NCBI GenBank assembly: GCA_915070155.1
Contig: CAJZFK010000017.1
Location: forward strand, 1 to 10,797
Length of the DNA stretch: 10,797 nucleotides
Source: an uncultured Candidatus Saccharibacteria bacterium
GTDB taxonomy: Bacteria; Patescibacteriota; Saccharimonadia; Saccharimonadales; Saccharimonadaceae
Direction: 5' to 3'
The notes beneath the pieces are model-generated. The model had not been told where the DNA came from and did not search any database. It worked only from the letters and a program-made list of their open reading frames with translations. The position numbers were made by a program, and so were the translations under genes. This document shows positions 1 to 6,081 of this stretch, in pieces. Each line of letters starts with the position of its first letter. Positions within the stretch are counted from its first letter, which is position 1.

Positions 1-10
1 TTATATAGAA

Positions 11-20
11 AAGGAGTGAT
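11..20 (+). promoter_or_regulatory. Shine-Dalgarno of tyrS
   Basis: AAGGAGTGAT directly precedes the ATG at 21. It matches the 16S anti-SD complement AAGGAGGTGAT with one G missing. It fixes the tyrS start. The promoter itself lies outside the window. Confidence 0.75.
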
Positions 21-1244
21 ATGAAATTATCAGAAGAATTACAATGGCGTGGATTTGTCAATCAAATGACATTCGACGATATTAGCAAAGTTGATACGCC
101 GCGCAAGTTCTATTTTGGCGTTGACCCAAGCGCTGATAGTATGCAGATTGGTAATTTAGCAGCAGCAATGATGGTGCGGCTATTTATGGAATATGGTCAC
201 GAAGCTTATCTGCTAGTAGGCGGGGCTACTGGTATGATTGGTGATCCGGACGGCAGGAAAGACGAGCGTGAAATTCGCAATGCTGATACGGTGGCGCATA
301 ACGTGGAGTGCATCTCGGCGCAGTACAGGCGCGTTTTTGAGGGGCGTGATTTTCATCTGGTTAATAACGCTGATTGGTTTCGTAATATAAACTATATCGA
401 TTTCTTATATAAAGTTGGTAAATATATGTCAATGACACAGCTGCTTGATCGCGAGTTTGTCCAATCGCGCATCGGCGAGGGCGGCAGTGGCATTAGTTAT
501 GCTGAGTTTAGCTACTCATTAATGCAGGGCTATGACTTCTTGCACTTATTCCGAGAGCACGGTGTTACGCTACAGGTGTGCGGCGCTGATCAATGGGGAA
601 ACTCGACGACTGGCGTTAGTCTTATCCGCAAGCTAGAGGGCAGCGAAGCGCACGTTTACTCAGTGCCGTTGGTCATCAATAAAGCAACTGGCCGTAAGTT
701 TGGCAAGTCTGAGGGCGGTGCAATTTGGCTTGATGAAAATAAAACCAGCGTATATAAGTTTTATCAATTCTGGCTGAACGTCGATGACGATGGTGTGATT
801 GACTACATGAAGATGTACACTACGCTAGACCGCGATACAATTGAAGCTATTGCTGAAAATCACGCCGTTAATCCGGGTGCGCGTTCGGCTCAGAAGGTTT
901 TGGCTCGTGAAGTTACTGACATTGTTCACGGTAGCGCGCGTCGTGAATCTGTTGAGCGTGTGAACGAAGTGTTGTTTGGTGGTGGCGATTTTAAGAAGTT
1001 ATCGGACGATGATTTAGGCGCTTTGGCTGAAGAAATTCCTTGCGTTGACGCTGGAATTGATGTGATTGAAGCGCTGGTAGAATCTGGGGCGGTTGGCTCT
1101 AACGGCGAAGCAAAGCGATTGTTAAAATCTGGCGCCATTAGCCTAAACGGCGAAAAACTTGCCGAAAATAAAGTCGTCAATGACACGTCGCTACTGAAGA
1201 AGGGTAAAAACACGTTCGTATTAATTATGGGGGAGAATGAATAA
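21..1244 (+). CDS. tyrS: Tyrosyl-tRNA synthetase
   Basis: This cytoplasmic class I aminoacyl-tRNA synthetase charges tRNA-Tyr with tyrosine using ATP. The 407-residue length is usual for the bacterial family. The HIGH signature falls at residues 42-45 but reads QIGN, after the typical DPSADS lead-in, so the first His is replaced by Gln. The tyrosine pocket pattern Y165-x3-Q169-x2-D172 is followed by CGADQWGN, and the KMSKS loop is KFGKS (226-230). A C-terminal S4 RNA-binding domain (about 340-405, with LLKSGAISLNGEK) is intact. The ATG at 21 has a good Shine-Dalgarno. The stop TAA shares its last base with the next ATG, so the HAD gene is probably translationally coupled. It is the first gene seen of a five-gene operon. 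Identity is certain; the effect of the HIGH variant is unknown. Confidence 0.97.
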   Translation: MKLSEELQWRGFVNQMTFDDISKVDTPRKFYFGVDPSADSMQIGNLAAAMMVRLFMEYGHEAYLLVGGATGMIGDPDGRKDEREIRNADTVAHNVECISAQYRRVFEGRDFHLVNNADWFRNINYIDFLYKVGKYMSMTQLLDREFVQSRIGEGGSGISYAEFSYSLMQGYDFLHLFREHGVTLQVCGADQWGNSTTGVSLIRKLEGSEAHVYSVPLVINKATGRKFGKSEGGAIWLDENKTSVYKFYQFWLNVDDDGVIDYMKMYTTLDRDTIEAIAENHAVNPGARSAQKVLAREVTDIVHGSARRESVERVNEVLFGGGDFKKLSDDDLGALAEEIPCVDAGIDVIEALVESGAVGSNGEAKRLLKSGAISLNGEKLAENKVVNDTSLLKKGKNTFVLIMGENE

Positions 1245-1999
1245 TGAAAAAAATTATCGGGTTTGACTTGGACGATACGCTAGCAATTACAAAATCACCA
1301 ATTAGCGACCGTATGGCGGGGATTCTTAGTCGATTACTTGAGAATTATGACGTTTGCGTGATTACGGGTGGCACGTTTCAGCAGATAAAGAAGCAGGTGA
1401 TTGATAGGTTGAACGTTACTCCAGAGTTGCTTCAGAAGTTCCACGCGATGCCGACTTGCGGAACTCGATATTATCGATTTGACGCCGCTGATGATGAATG
1501 GAAAATTCAGTATGCGAACGATTTGTCTGACGAGCAAAAAGCTCAGATAACCGCGGCGTTGGAAGAAGTTGCGAAGGAAATGGGCATTTGGTGCGAGAAT
1601 CCTGCGGGTGAAATAATTGAAGATCGACATAGCCAAATTACTATGTCGGCTTTGGGCCAGCAAGCTACACCTGAAGATAAGTATGCGTGGGCGGAGAAGT
1701 ATAATGATGTCCGTCCGATATATCGCGACAAGGTGGCGGAGAAGTTGCCTGGGCTTGAAGTGCGAATTGGCGGAACGACCAGCACTGACATCACGCTTCC
1801 GGGAATTGATAAGGCTTATGGAATTGGTAGGTTGCTTGAACTGAATGGCTGGTCGAAAGAAGAAACGCTGTTCTTTGGCGATAAAATTGAAGAAGGCGGT
1901 AATGATTTTCCAGTGAAGCAAATGGGCGTAGATTCAATCGGCGTGAGAGGCTGGGAAGATACGGCCTACGCTCTGGAAGGCATCAACGCTGTTTCGTAG
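1244..1999 (+). CDS. HAD-IIB phosphatase, eukaryotic phosphomannomutase-like
   Basis: This 251-residue haloacid dehalogenase protein has motif I GFDLDDTLA (D8 nucleophile, D10 acid/base), motif II VITGGT (T41), a motif III lysine near K190 (LPGIDKAYG) and motif IV FFGDKIEEGGND (D213 and D221 as Mg ligands). The stretch 129-152 (SQITMSALGQQATPEDKYAW) and the motif IV loop resemble eukaryotic-type phosphomannomutase. The usual mutase motif I is DxDGT, and here it is DLDDT. The protein may therefore interconvert mannose-6-P and mannose-1-P, or be a sugar-phosphate phosphatase of the same subfamily. It lacks a signal peptide, so it is cytoplasmic. A GGGGGAG Shine-Dalgarno (1229-1235) sits 8 bases before the ATG, which overlaps the tyrS stop by one base. 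The TAG stop abuts the recG ATG with no gap. The HAD-IIB call is firm; the substrate is not. Confidence 0.87.
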   Translation: MKKIIGFDLDDTLAITKSPISDRMAGILSRLLENYDVCVITGGTFQQIKKQVIDRLNVTPELLQKFHAMPTCGTRYYRFDAADDEWKIQYANDLSDEQKAQITAALEEVAKEMGIWCENPAGEIIEDRHSQITMSALGQQATPEDKYAWAEKYNDVRPIYRDKVAEKLPGLEVRIGGTTSTDITLPGIDKAYGIGRLLELNGWSKEETLFFGDKIEEGGNDFPVKQMGVDSIGVRGWEDTAYALEGINAVS

Positions 2000-4042
2000 A
2001 TGAAACTAGCAACTCCTCTCGAGCAAATTAAAGGTGTCGGTCCGAAAACTGCTCAAGCTCTAGCGGCGGCCGGTCTTACGACGGTTTCTGATGCCCTGAA
2101 TTTCTTACCGCGAGCATATGACGACTATTCAACTGCGGTTAATATCGCAGATCTTCAGCCGGGAAAAGTTACTGTTAAGGCGTGCTGCGAGTCGGTTTCG
2201 ACGCGTATTGTTCGGCGCGGACTTAGGATCACGACCGCGGTTTTGGCGGATAAATCAGGCAAAGTTAAGGCGGTTTGGTTCAATCAGCCGTACCGCGAAA
2301 CGCAATTAAAATCTGATGCGGAATTTATTTTTTCTGGTCAATTTGGTATGCAATATAACCGCTATCAAATCAATAATCCGTCCGTCGAGCTGGCAAAAGA
2401 AGCTGCTAAAACAGTGGTGGAAAACGCATCTGGAATTCAGCCGGTTTATAAATCGATCAAAAATATCCGCCCAAAAACCGTGCAAGATTTGATGAAAAAT
2501 ATTCGTCCGATTATGGATTTTTTGCCCGAGACTTTGCCGGAAAACATTATTCGGCGCCAAAAATTGGTTAGTCGTTCTGAGGCGGTTAAATTTCTTCACG
2601 CGCCAAAAACTCACGAGGAAATTTCCCGTGGTCGTGAGCGCCTGGCGTTTGAAGAGTTGTTCGAGATGATATTGGCGGCACAATTTAATAAGCAAGAGCA
2701 GACCAGATTAACAGGCTGGAAAATTCCGTTTAATAAGTTGGTCGTGAAGAGTTTCGTTGATCAATTGCCGTTTCCTTTGACCAACGCTCAGCGCCGAGCT
2801 GCGTGGCAAATTCTGCAAGATTTGGAGTCTGATCATCCGATGAATCGGTTATTGCAAGGGGATGTTGGCTCGGGAAAAACTGTCGTTGCGGGCCTGGTGG
2901 CTGCGGAAGTGGCGAAGGCTGGTTTTCAGACGGCAATTATGGCGCCGACGGAGATTTTGGCGCAGCAACATGCGAAAACGCTTGACGAGTTATTGTCGCC
3001 ATTCGGTGTGTCTGTTGCGCTTCTGACGGGCCACGTGAAAGGCGTGGTGCGCAGTCAATTATTGGACAATCTGGCTAGCGGTAACATTGACGTTGTGGTC
3101 GGCACGCACGCGCTAATTCAGGAAAAGGTTGCGTATCACAAATTGGGGTTTGCGGTGATCGACGAACAGCACCGATTTGGCGTGAAGCAACGACAAGCTT
3201 TGTTAGAAAAGTCTGATTTTATGCCGCATCTTTTAAGCATGACCGCCACGCCAATTCCGCGCAGCTTGGCGCTGACATTGTACGGAGAATTGGATATTTC
3301 TATTCTGGACGAGTTGCCCTCTGGTCGCCAGCCGATTCAGACTAAGATTTGGTCGCCGGCGTCAGCTCCGAAGCTTTACGAATCGATTGAAAATGAGCTA
3401 GCCAAAGGTCGCCAAGCTTACGTTATTTGTCCGTTGATTGATGATAATCCAGATAATGATAAGAAATCGGTGGAAGCGGAATATAATAAACTATCTAAGA
3501 CTATTTTCAACCATCGTCGAGTTGGGCTGTTGCACGGAAAGCTTCCTGCTGAAGAAAAAGCTGAAGTGATGCAGAAGTTTGCGGACGGTGAGCTGGATAT
3601 GTTGGTGAGTACGACCGTGGTTGAGGTTGGTGTGAATGTGCCGAATGCGACGGTGATGTTGATTGAGAATGCGGACAATTTTGGATTGAGTCAATTGCAT
3701 CAATTGCGTGGACGAGTTGGGCGCGGGAAATATCAGAGTTTTTGTCATTTGATGATGAGCGGCCACGATAAGCCAAGTCAGCGTCTTCGGGAGATTGAAA
3801 AATCGCAAGACGGATTTTATTTGGCGGAAGTTGATTTGAAATTGCGCGGTCCTGGCGAGATTTACGGTAAAATGCAACACGGAGATTTAAACTTGAAAAT
3901 TGCCTCGCTGGCGGATACGGCACTAATTGCTCGCGCTCAAGTCGAAGCTGAACGCTTTGTCAAAGAGGGGCAAGATTTGCTACAATATAATCATCTGGCG
4001 CATGCCGTCAGTCGCTATCAGCGATTAACTGTTTTAAATTAA
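2000..4042 (+). CDS. recG: ATP-dependent DNA helicase RecG
   Basis: RecG remodels stalled replication forks and branch-migrates Holliday junctions. The 680 residues match the family length. The N-terminal wedge starts with a helix-hairpin-helix-like segment (LEQIKGVGPKTAQAL, 7-21) and an OB fold follows (about 55-130). The helicase core has the Q-like FPLTNAQRRA (258-267), Walker A GDVGSGKT (287-294), Ia APTEIL (315-320), DEQH box (388-391) and TATPIPR (415-421). Further on come LLHGKLPAEEK, the STTVVEVGVNVPNA motif V region and the QLRGRVGRG motif VI. The C-terminal RecG domain is present (GEIYGKMQHGDLNL). The ATG at 2000 follows the HAD stop immediately and has no clear Shine-Dalgarno, so coupling is likely. 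All motifs look functional. The gene is unlinked to rRNA or gmk/rpoZ neighbours often seen elsewhere and instead precedes a zinc-hydrolase-like gene and rsmD. Confidence 0.97.
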   Translation: MKLATPLEQIKGVGPKTAQALAAAGLTTVSDALNFLPRAYDDYSTAVNIADLQPGKVTVKACCESVSTRIVRRGLRITTAVLADKSGKVKAVWFNQPYRETQLKSDAEFIFSGQFGMQYNRYQINNPSVELAKEAAKTVVENASGIQPVYKSIKNIRPKTVQDLMKNIRPIMDFLPETLPENIIRRQKLVSRSEAVKFLHAPKTHEEISRGRERLAFEELFEMILAAQFNKQEQTRLTGWKIPFNKLVVKSFVDQLPFPLTNAQRRAAWQILQDLESDHPMNRLLQGDVGSGKTVVAGLVAAEVAKAGFQTAIMAPTEILAQQHAKTLDELLSPFGVSVALLTGHVKGVVRSQLLDNLASGNIDVVVGTHALIQEKVAYHKLGFAVIDEQHRFGVKQRQALLEKSDFMPHLLSMTATPIPRSLALTLYGELDISILDELPSGRQPIQTKIWSPASAPKLYESIENELAKGRQAYVICPLIDDNPDNDKKSVEAEYNKLSKTIFNHRRVGLLHGKLPAEEKAEVMQKFADGELDMLVSTTVVEVGVNVPNATVMLIENADNFGLSQLHQLRGRVGRGKYQSFCHLMMSGHDKPSQRLREIEKSQDGFYLAEVDLKLRGPGEIYGKMQHGDLNLKIASLADTALIARAQVEAERFVKEGQDLLQYNHLAHAVSRYQRLTVLN

Positions 4043-4043
4043 T

Positions 4044-4868
4044 ATGTACGCAGGAACAACAATTAGGGATGGCTCTGGTCGATTTATTGGCGTCCACCAA
4101 AAAATAGATCGAGTCGCAAGGAAAAATATAGAACCAATTCTTCCTGATTGGTGTGATTTTCCTGACATTAAAAACATTCTTCATTTTGAGGGCAAGAATG
4201 GTCCTGATGGTGTCAAGCGAAAAAGTCCAGCGGTGGATGAGCCTTGGCACTTTATAAATCCGGACGATCCGAATGACACTGCACTTTTGGAGATGATTGA
4301 CGGACATATTGGCAATTTAGTCGAGGCTCTACGAACAAATAATTCCGAGCGAGCAGCGTTTGAGGCAGCTTGGATGGCACACGCGATTACCGACGGTTTG
4401 ACTCCGGCTCATCATTTTCCTCTGGAACAAGCTATGGCGGAACTTCGCGGCGGTGAAGGGTTGGAGACGCGAACCTCAATTTTGAAGAAAAATCTCATGA
4501 AGGGCGATAACGGAATTGAACTGATTAAGAACAACTGGAAATTCTGGGGCGCCAAAGGTATGATGACGACACACGTGGCGTTTGAGGCTGGCGTAGCTAG
4601 CGTGGTAGCATATCCGCGTTTTAAGGACGCAATTCCGAGCAACGATGAGATATTGCAAGTGAAAAATCACGGCTATCGTGAGTATTATTTGGACCAAGTT
4701 CACGCCGTGGCATCGATGAAAATGTATGACAATTTTAGCAAGAGCGGCTGGACGACGGACCTTGCTTGGCAGACAAATCACGAGCTAATGCCGATTATTA
4801 TAAAGTCGGTGATGTTGGGGTGGCTGGCGTCTATTTGGAAACTTGAGGCAGAAAAAAGTGAGAGTTAG
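4044..4868 (+). CDS. Zinc-dependent phospholipase C / S1-P1 nuclease-fold protein
   Basis: The 274-residue protein has the metal-ligand pattern of the trinuclear zinc fold shared by bacterial phospholipase C and S1/P1 nucleases. I see H18 in GVHQKIDRVA, H69 in PWHF, H113-x3-D117-x5-H123 in AHAITDGLTPAHH, and H177-x3-E181 in THVAFE. The last two spacings equal those of B. cereus PLC (H118/D122/H128 and H142/E146). Enzymes of this fold cut phosphodiester bonds in phospholipids or single-stranded nucleic acid. Unlike secreted relatives it has no signal peptide, and the N-terminal Trp ligand of PLC is absent. The protein could thus be cytoplasmic, exported another way, or changed in the third zinc site. 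The ATG lies one base after the recG stop, with no Shine-Dalgarno, and the gene overlaps rsmD by 11 bases. The fold call is moderate to good; the substrate is unknown. Confidence 0.65.
   Translation: MYAGTTIRDGSGRFIGVHQKIDRVARKNIEPILPDWCDFPDIKNILHFEGKNGPDGVKRKSPAVDEPWHFINPDDPNDTALLEMIDGHIGNLVEALRTNNSERAAFEAAWMAHAITDGLTPAHHFPLEQAMAELRGGEGLETRTSILKKNLMKGDNGIELIKNNWKFWGAKGMMTTHVAFEAGVASVVAYPRFKDAIPSNDEILQVKNHGYREYYLDQVHAVASMKMYDNFSKSGWTTDLAWQTNHELMPIIIKSVMLGWLASIWKLEAEKSES
4845..4848 (+). promoter_or_regulatory. Shine-Dalgarno deciding the rsmD start
   Basis: GAGG lies 9 bases before the GTG at 4858, inside the end of the upstream gene. It supports GTG 4858 rather than the in-frame TTG at 4843, which overlaps this site and would add five residues (MRQKK) before the conserved VRIISG start. 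Confidence 0.55.
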
Positions 4869-5400
4869 GATTATCTCTGGCGAATTTGGCGGACGATTCA
4901 TAAAAACTCCGCCCGGCTCAACGACACATCCTATGGGCGAGCGAGTACGTTCAGCTATGTTCAATTCTTTGGGCGAATCAATACGTGGCGCGCGGGTTTT
5001 GGATGCTTTTGCGGGGTCTGGTGCTGTTGGACTAGAGGCATTAAGCCGCGGCGCAGAGTCGGTGGTTTTCGTGGAGCGAGATCGAGTCGCTCAGCGAGTA
5101 ATTGCTGAAAACATAAGTATTTTGGGCGTCGAAGAAAAATCTATTGTAATAAAAACAACGATAGTAAATTGGCTGGAAAGTGCGAGTTCAACAGGGGAAT
5201 TTGATATTATTTTTGCCGATCCGCCATACCATAATCCACAGTTTTCCACAGTTTCCAAGTTAATGAGACTACTCAAACCGGGTGGAACTATGATATTATC
5301 ACATCCAGGAATAGGTGAGGTGCCGGTTCAAGACAAAACTGTTGTGGTGGACAGTCGTAGTTATGGGGAGGCGCACCTCACCAAGTTCCTACGATTGTAA
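4858..5400 (+). CDS. rsmD: 16S rRNA (guanine966-N2)-methyltransferase RsmD
   Basis: RsmD transfers a methyl group from S-adenosylmethionine to N2 of G966 in 16S rRNA during 30S assembly. From the GTG start the protein has 180 residues, normal for the family. It begins with the typical RIISGEFGGRFIKTPPG, followed by the HPMGERVRSAMFNSLG segment (family form RPTxDRVREALFNxL). SAM motif I is VLDAFAGSGAVGLEALSRGA (47-66), motif II carries FVERD (71-75) and the catalytic DPPY is at 121-124. It overlaps the preceding gene by 11 bases and ends the operon just before two tandem terminators. The start choice rests on the GAGG site and on family alignment; TTG at 4843 is the alternative. Confidence 0.93.
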   Translation: MRVRIISGEFGGRFIKTPPGSTTHPMGERVRSAMFNSLGESIRGARVLDAFAGSGAVGLEALSRGAESVVFVERDRVAQRVIAENISILGVEEKSIVIKTTIVNWLESASSTGEFDIIFADPPYHNPQFSTVSKLMRLLKPGGTMILSHPGIGEVPVQDKTVVVDSRSYGEAHLTKFLRL

Positions 5401-5412
5401 AAAGTTTCTGGT

Positions 5413-5444
5413 AAACGTCCTGATAGCTGTCAGGACGTTTTTTT
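5413..5444 (+). terminator. Intrinsic terminator 1 after rsmD
   Basis: A perfect 11-bp stem (5413-5423 with 5430-5440, arm AAACGTCCTGA) has a 6-base loop and merges into a run of seven T (5438-5444). It begins 13 bases after the rsmD stop and ends the tyrS-rsmD operon. Confidence 0.92.
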
Positions 5445-5454
5445 GTTGTATAGC

Positions 5455-5489
5455 AAAACCCGCTGGAAGTAGAGAGCCAGCGGGTTTTT
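5455..5489 (+). terminator. Intrinsic terminator 2 after rsmD
   Basis: Stem CCCGCTGG/CCAGCGGG (5459-5466 with 5477-5484) is extended by four A-T pairs on the outside. The loop is 10 bases and five T follow. It is a second, independent terminator 10 bases after the first, as at operon ends where read-through must be blocked. The flanking A run would give U's on the other strand, so it may also work in reverse. Confidence 0.88.
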
Positions 5490-5496
5490 CTGTTTG

Positions 5497-5529
5497 AAGA
5501 GGTTGGCAATCTGAAATTGATGACCTCTT
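5497..5529 (+). other. 33-nt RNA hairpin
   Basis: AAGAGGT (5497-5503) pairs with ACCTCTT (5523-5529). Two G-U pairs follow inward, then one mismatch and CAAT/ATTG closing a 5-base loop (CTGAA). The wobble pairs form on the + strand RNA and would be mismatches on the minus strand. No T run follows, so it is not a terminator. It could be the 5' domain of the candidate RNA further on. Confidence 0.45.
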
Positions 5530-5650
5530 GTAGACAGAACAACTACACTGACTGCATTGAAAGATATAGCTCAATCCGACTCAATAGCGAGAATTATAGG
5601 AGTGACGGAGATTAGCTAGAACACTCAAAGCAAATATGTCAGAAAGTGAT

Positions 5651-5661
5651 CTTTAACAATT
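5651..5661 (+). promoter_or_regulatory. boxA-like antitermination element
   Basis: CTTTAACAATT is identical to the core of the E. coli rRNA-operon boxA (CTCTTTAACAATT), the RNA site for NusB/S10. It sits 7 bases before the long hairpin at 5668-5778. In known genomes boxA normally precedes rRNA operons and none is in this window, so an 11-base AT-rich match may be chance. Confidence 0.35.
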
Positions 5662-5667
5662 AGGGCA

Positions 5668-5778
5668 TCAATAAACTATTAGCGGCTGTGTCGGTGGGTG
5701 CGTCTCGTGAGTATCTATAAATTTTAAGAAAGCCGTCACCCACTAACTCAGTCGCTAAGTGAACAATAGTTTAATTGA
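5668..5778 (+). ncRNA. Candidate structured RNA: 111-nt long-range hairpin
   Basis: Three helices stack in register. TCAATAAACTATT (5668-5680) pairs with 5765-5778 with one bulged A. AGCGGCTG (5681-5688) pairs with CAGTCGCT (5749-5756). GGTGGGTG (5693-5700) pairs with CACCCACT (5737-5744). An 8-base bulge (5757-5764) lies on the 3' side only, between helices one and two. A 4x4 internal loop that can still form G-C and T-A pairs separates helices two and three. The apical region is 36 bases. Two pairs are G-U on the + strand and would be C-A mismatches on the minus strand, which favours + transcription. Size and rod shape recall 6S-type RNAs or a protein-binding leader, but I cannot assign a family and see no clear promoter. 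Confidence 0.5.
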
Positions 5779-5801
5779 GTAGAGCGAGGGGCTCTGTTGT
5801 T

Positions 5802-5845
5802 TGGTGGTGTTGTGAAGTTAACTCTACCACTATATCTGGTGGTGT
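5802..5845 (+). repeat. 9-base direct repeat TGGTGGTGT with shared complement
   Basis: TGGTGGTGT occurs at 5802-5810 and 5837-5845. ACCAC at 5826-5830, between them, can pair with GTGGT of either copy (loop 17 or 8 bases), giving two mutually exclusive hairpins. The palindrome AGTTAACT is at 5816-5823. This could be a switching leader for the small ORF or just a G/T-rich coincidence. Confidence 0.4.
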
Positions 5846-5847
5846 CG

Positions 5848-5853
5848 TATAAT
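5848..5853 (+). promoter_or_regulatory. Consensus -10 box before small ORF
   Basis: A perfect TATAAT would place a start site near 5860, about 7 bases before the GTG at 5868. No acceptable -35 is seen at 16-18 bases (TACCAC at 17), so activity is doubtful without an activator. Confidence 0.35.
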
Positions 5854-5867
5854 GGTTTATAGATAAA

Positions 5868-6068
5868 GTGAAAAGAGGAGGAGTGCGGAAAAATTCTAGC
5901 CAAAACAGCGATCCAGATGTTCTTGATGATTACTATTCAGACTTGGAAGCTCTCACTGAGGCTGCCGACGATGAGAAAACTAAAAAGAAAATGGCAGATC
6001 TGGCGGCTCGATGTGCGGGCATTTATCCCATAGAAGAGTGTGATACTGAAGCTGGAACCTTATTCTAG
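5868..6068 (+). CDS. Hypothetical small acidic protein, 66 aa
   Basis: I do not recognise this ORF. It opens with a basic patch (KRGGVRK) and continues with a strongly acidic, probably helical segment (about 15-45, DPDVLDDYYSDLEALTEAADDEKTKKK). It ends with a segment holding two cysteines (C49 and C58). There is no signal peptide or membrane segment. GTG 5868 is the first possible start after an in-frame TAA at 5850. A very strong AGGAGG (5876-5881) lies inside the frame and only one base before a second GTG (5883), too close to serve it, so the true start is unclear. A TATAAT box lies 15 bases upstream. The ORF is convergent with the glucosidase gene, 13 bases away. The amino-acid make-up looks protein-like, but it could be non-coding or a remnant. 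Confidence 0.45.
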   Translation: MKRGGVRKNSSQNSDPDVLDDYYSDLEALTEAADDEKTKKKMADLAARCAGIYPIEECDTEAGTLF

Positions 6069-6081
6069 TTGAGCGTTTTTA

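Larger units (their letters stand above)
5490..5867. other. 378-base gene-free region rich in RNA-like structure
   Basis: No open frame of meaningful length and no recognised gene lies here. In order it holds a hairpin (5497-5529), a small TGTAG/CTACA hairpin (5529-5547), a direct repeat CTCAAT in 5572-5586, a boxA-like site (5651-5661), a long 111-nt hairpin (5668-5778), a short AGAGC/GCTCT hairpin (5781-5795), a 9-base direct repeat (5802 and 5837) and a TATAAT box (5848-5853). It does not match the conserved cores of tmRNA, RNase P RNA or SRP RNA that I know. Confidence 0.6.

Noticed and set aside
1334..1921. 195-codon minus-strand frame opposite the HAD gene
   Set aside because: It is antisense to an intact HAD enzyme, resembles no family I know and has no start signals.
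2306..3923. Minus-strand frames of about 130 codons opposite recG
   Set aside because: They lie antisense to a complete RecG with all motifs, have low-complexity, Arg/Phe/Ser-rich content and no ribosome sites.
4843..4857. TTG start for rsmD
   Set aside because: TTG overlaps the GAGG site that serves GTG 4858, and the family conservation starts at the residues after the GTG.
5593..5598. Minus-strand TATAAT in the gene-free region
   Set aside because: No -35 at 16-18 bases and no minus-strand gene downstream; the wobble-pair evidence favours the + strand.
5668..5778. Integron attC site
   Set aside because: The imperfect palindrome is of suitable size, but I could not place the R'/R'' core boxes (GTTRRRY and RYYYAAC) at its ends, and there is no integrase or cassette gene nearby.
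5490..5860. tmRNA, RNase P RNA or SRP RNA
   Set aside because: The tRNA-like ends of tmRNA, the P4 core of RNase P and the SRP apical tetraloop region are not found on either strand. 6S RNA could not be excluded but has no sequence signature I can show.
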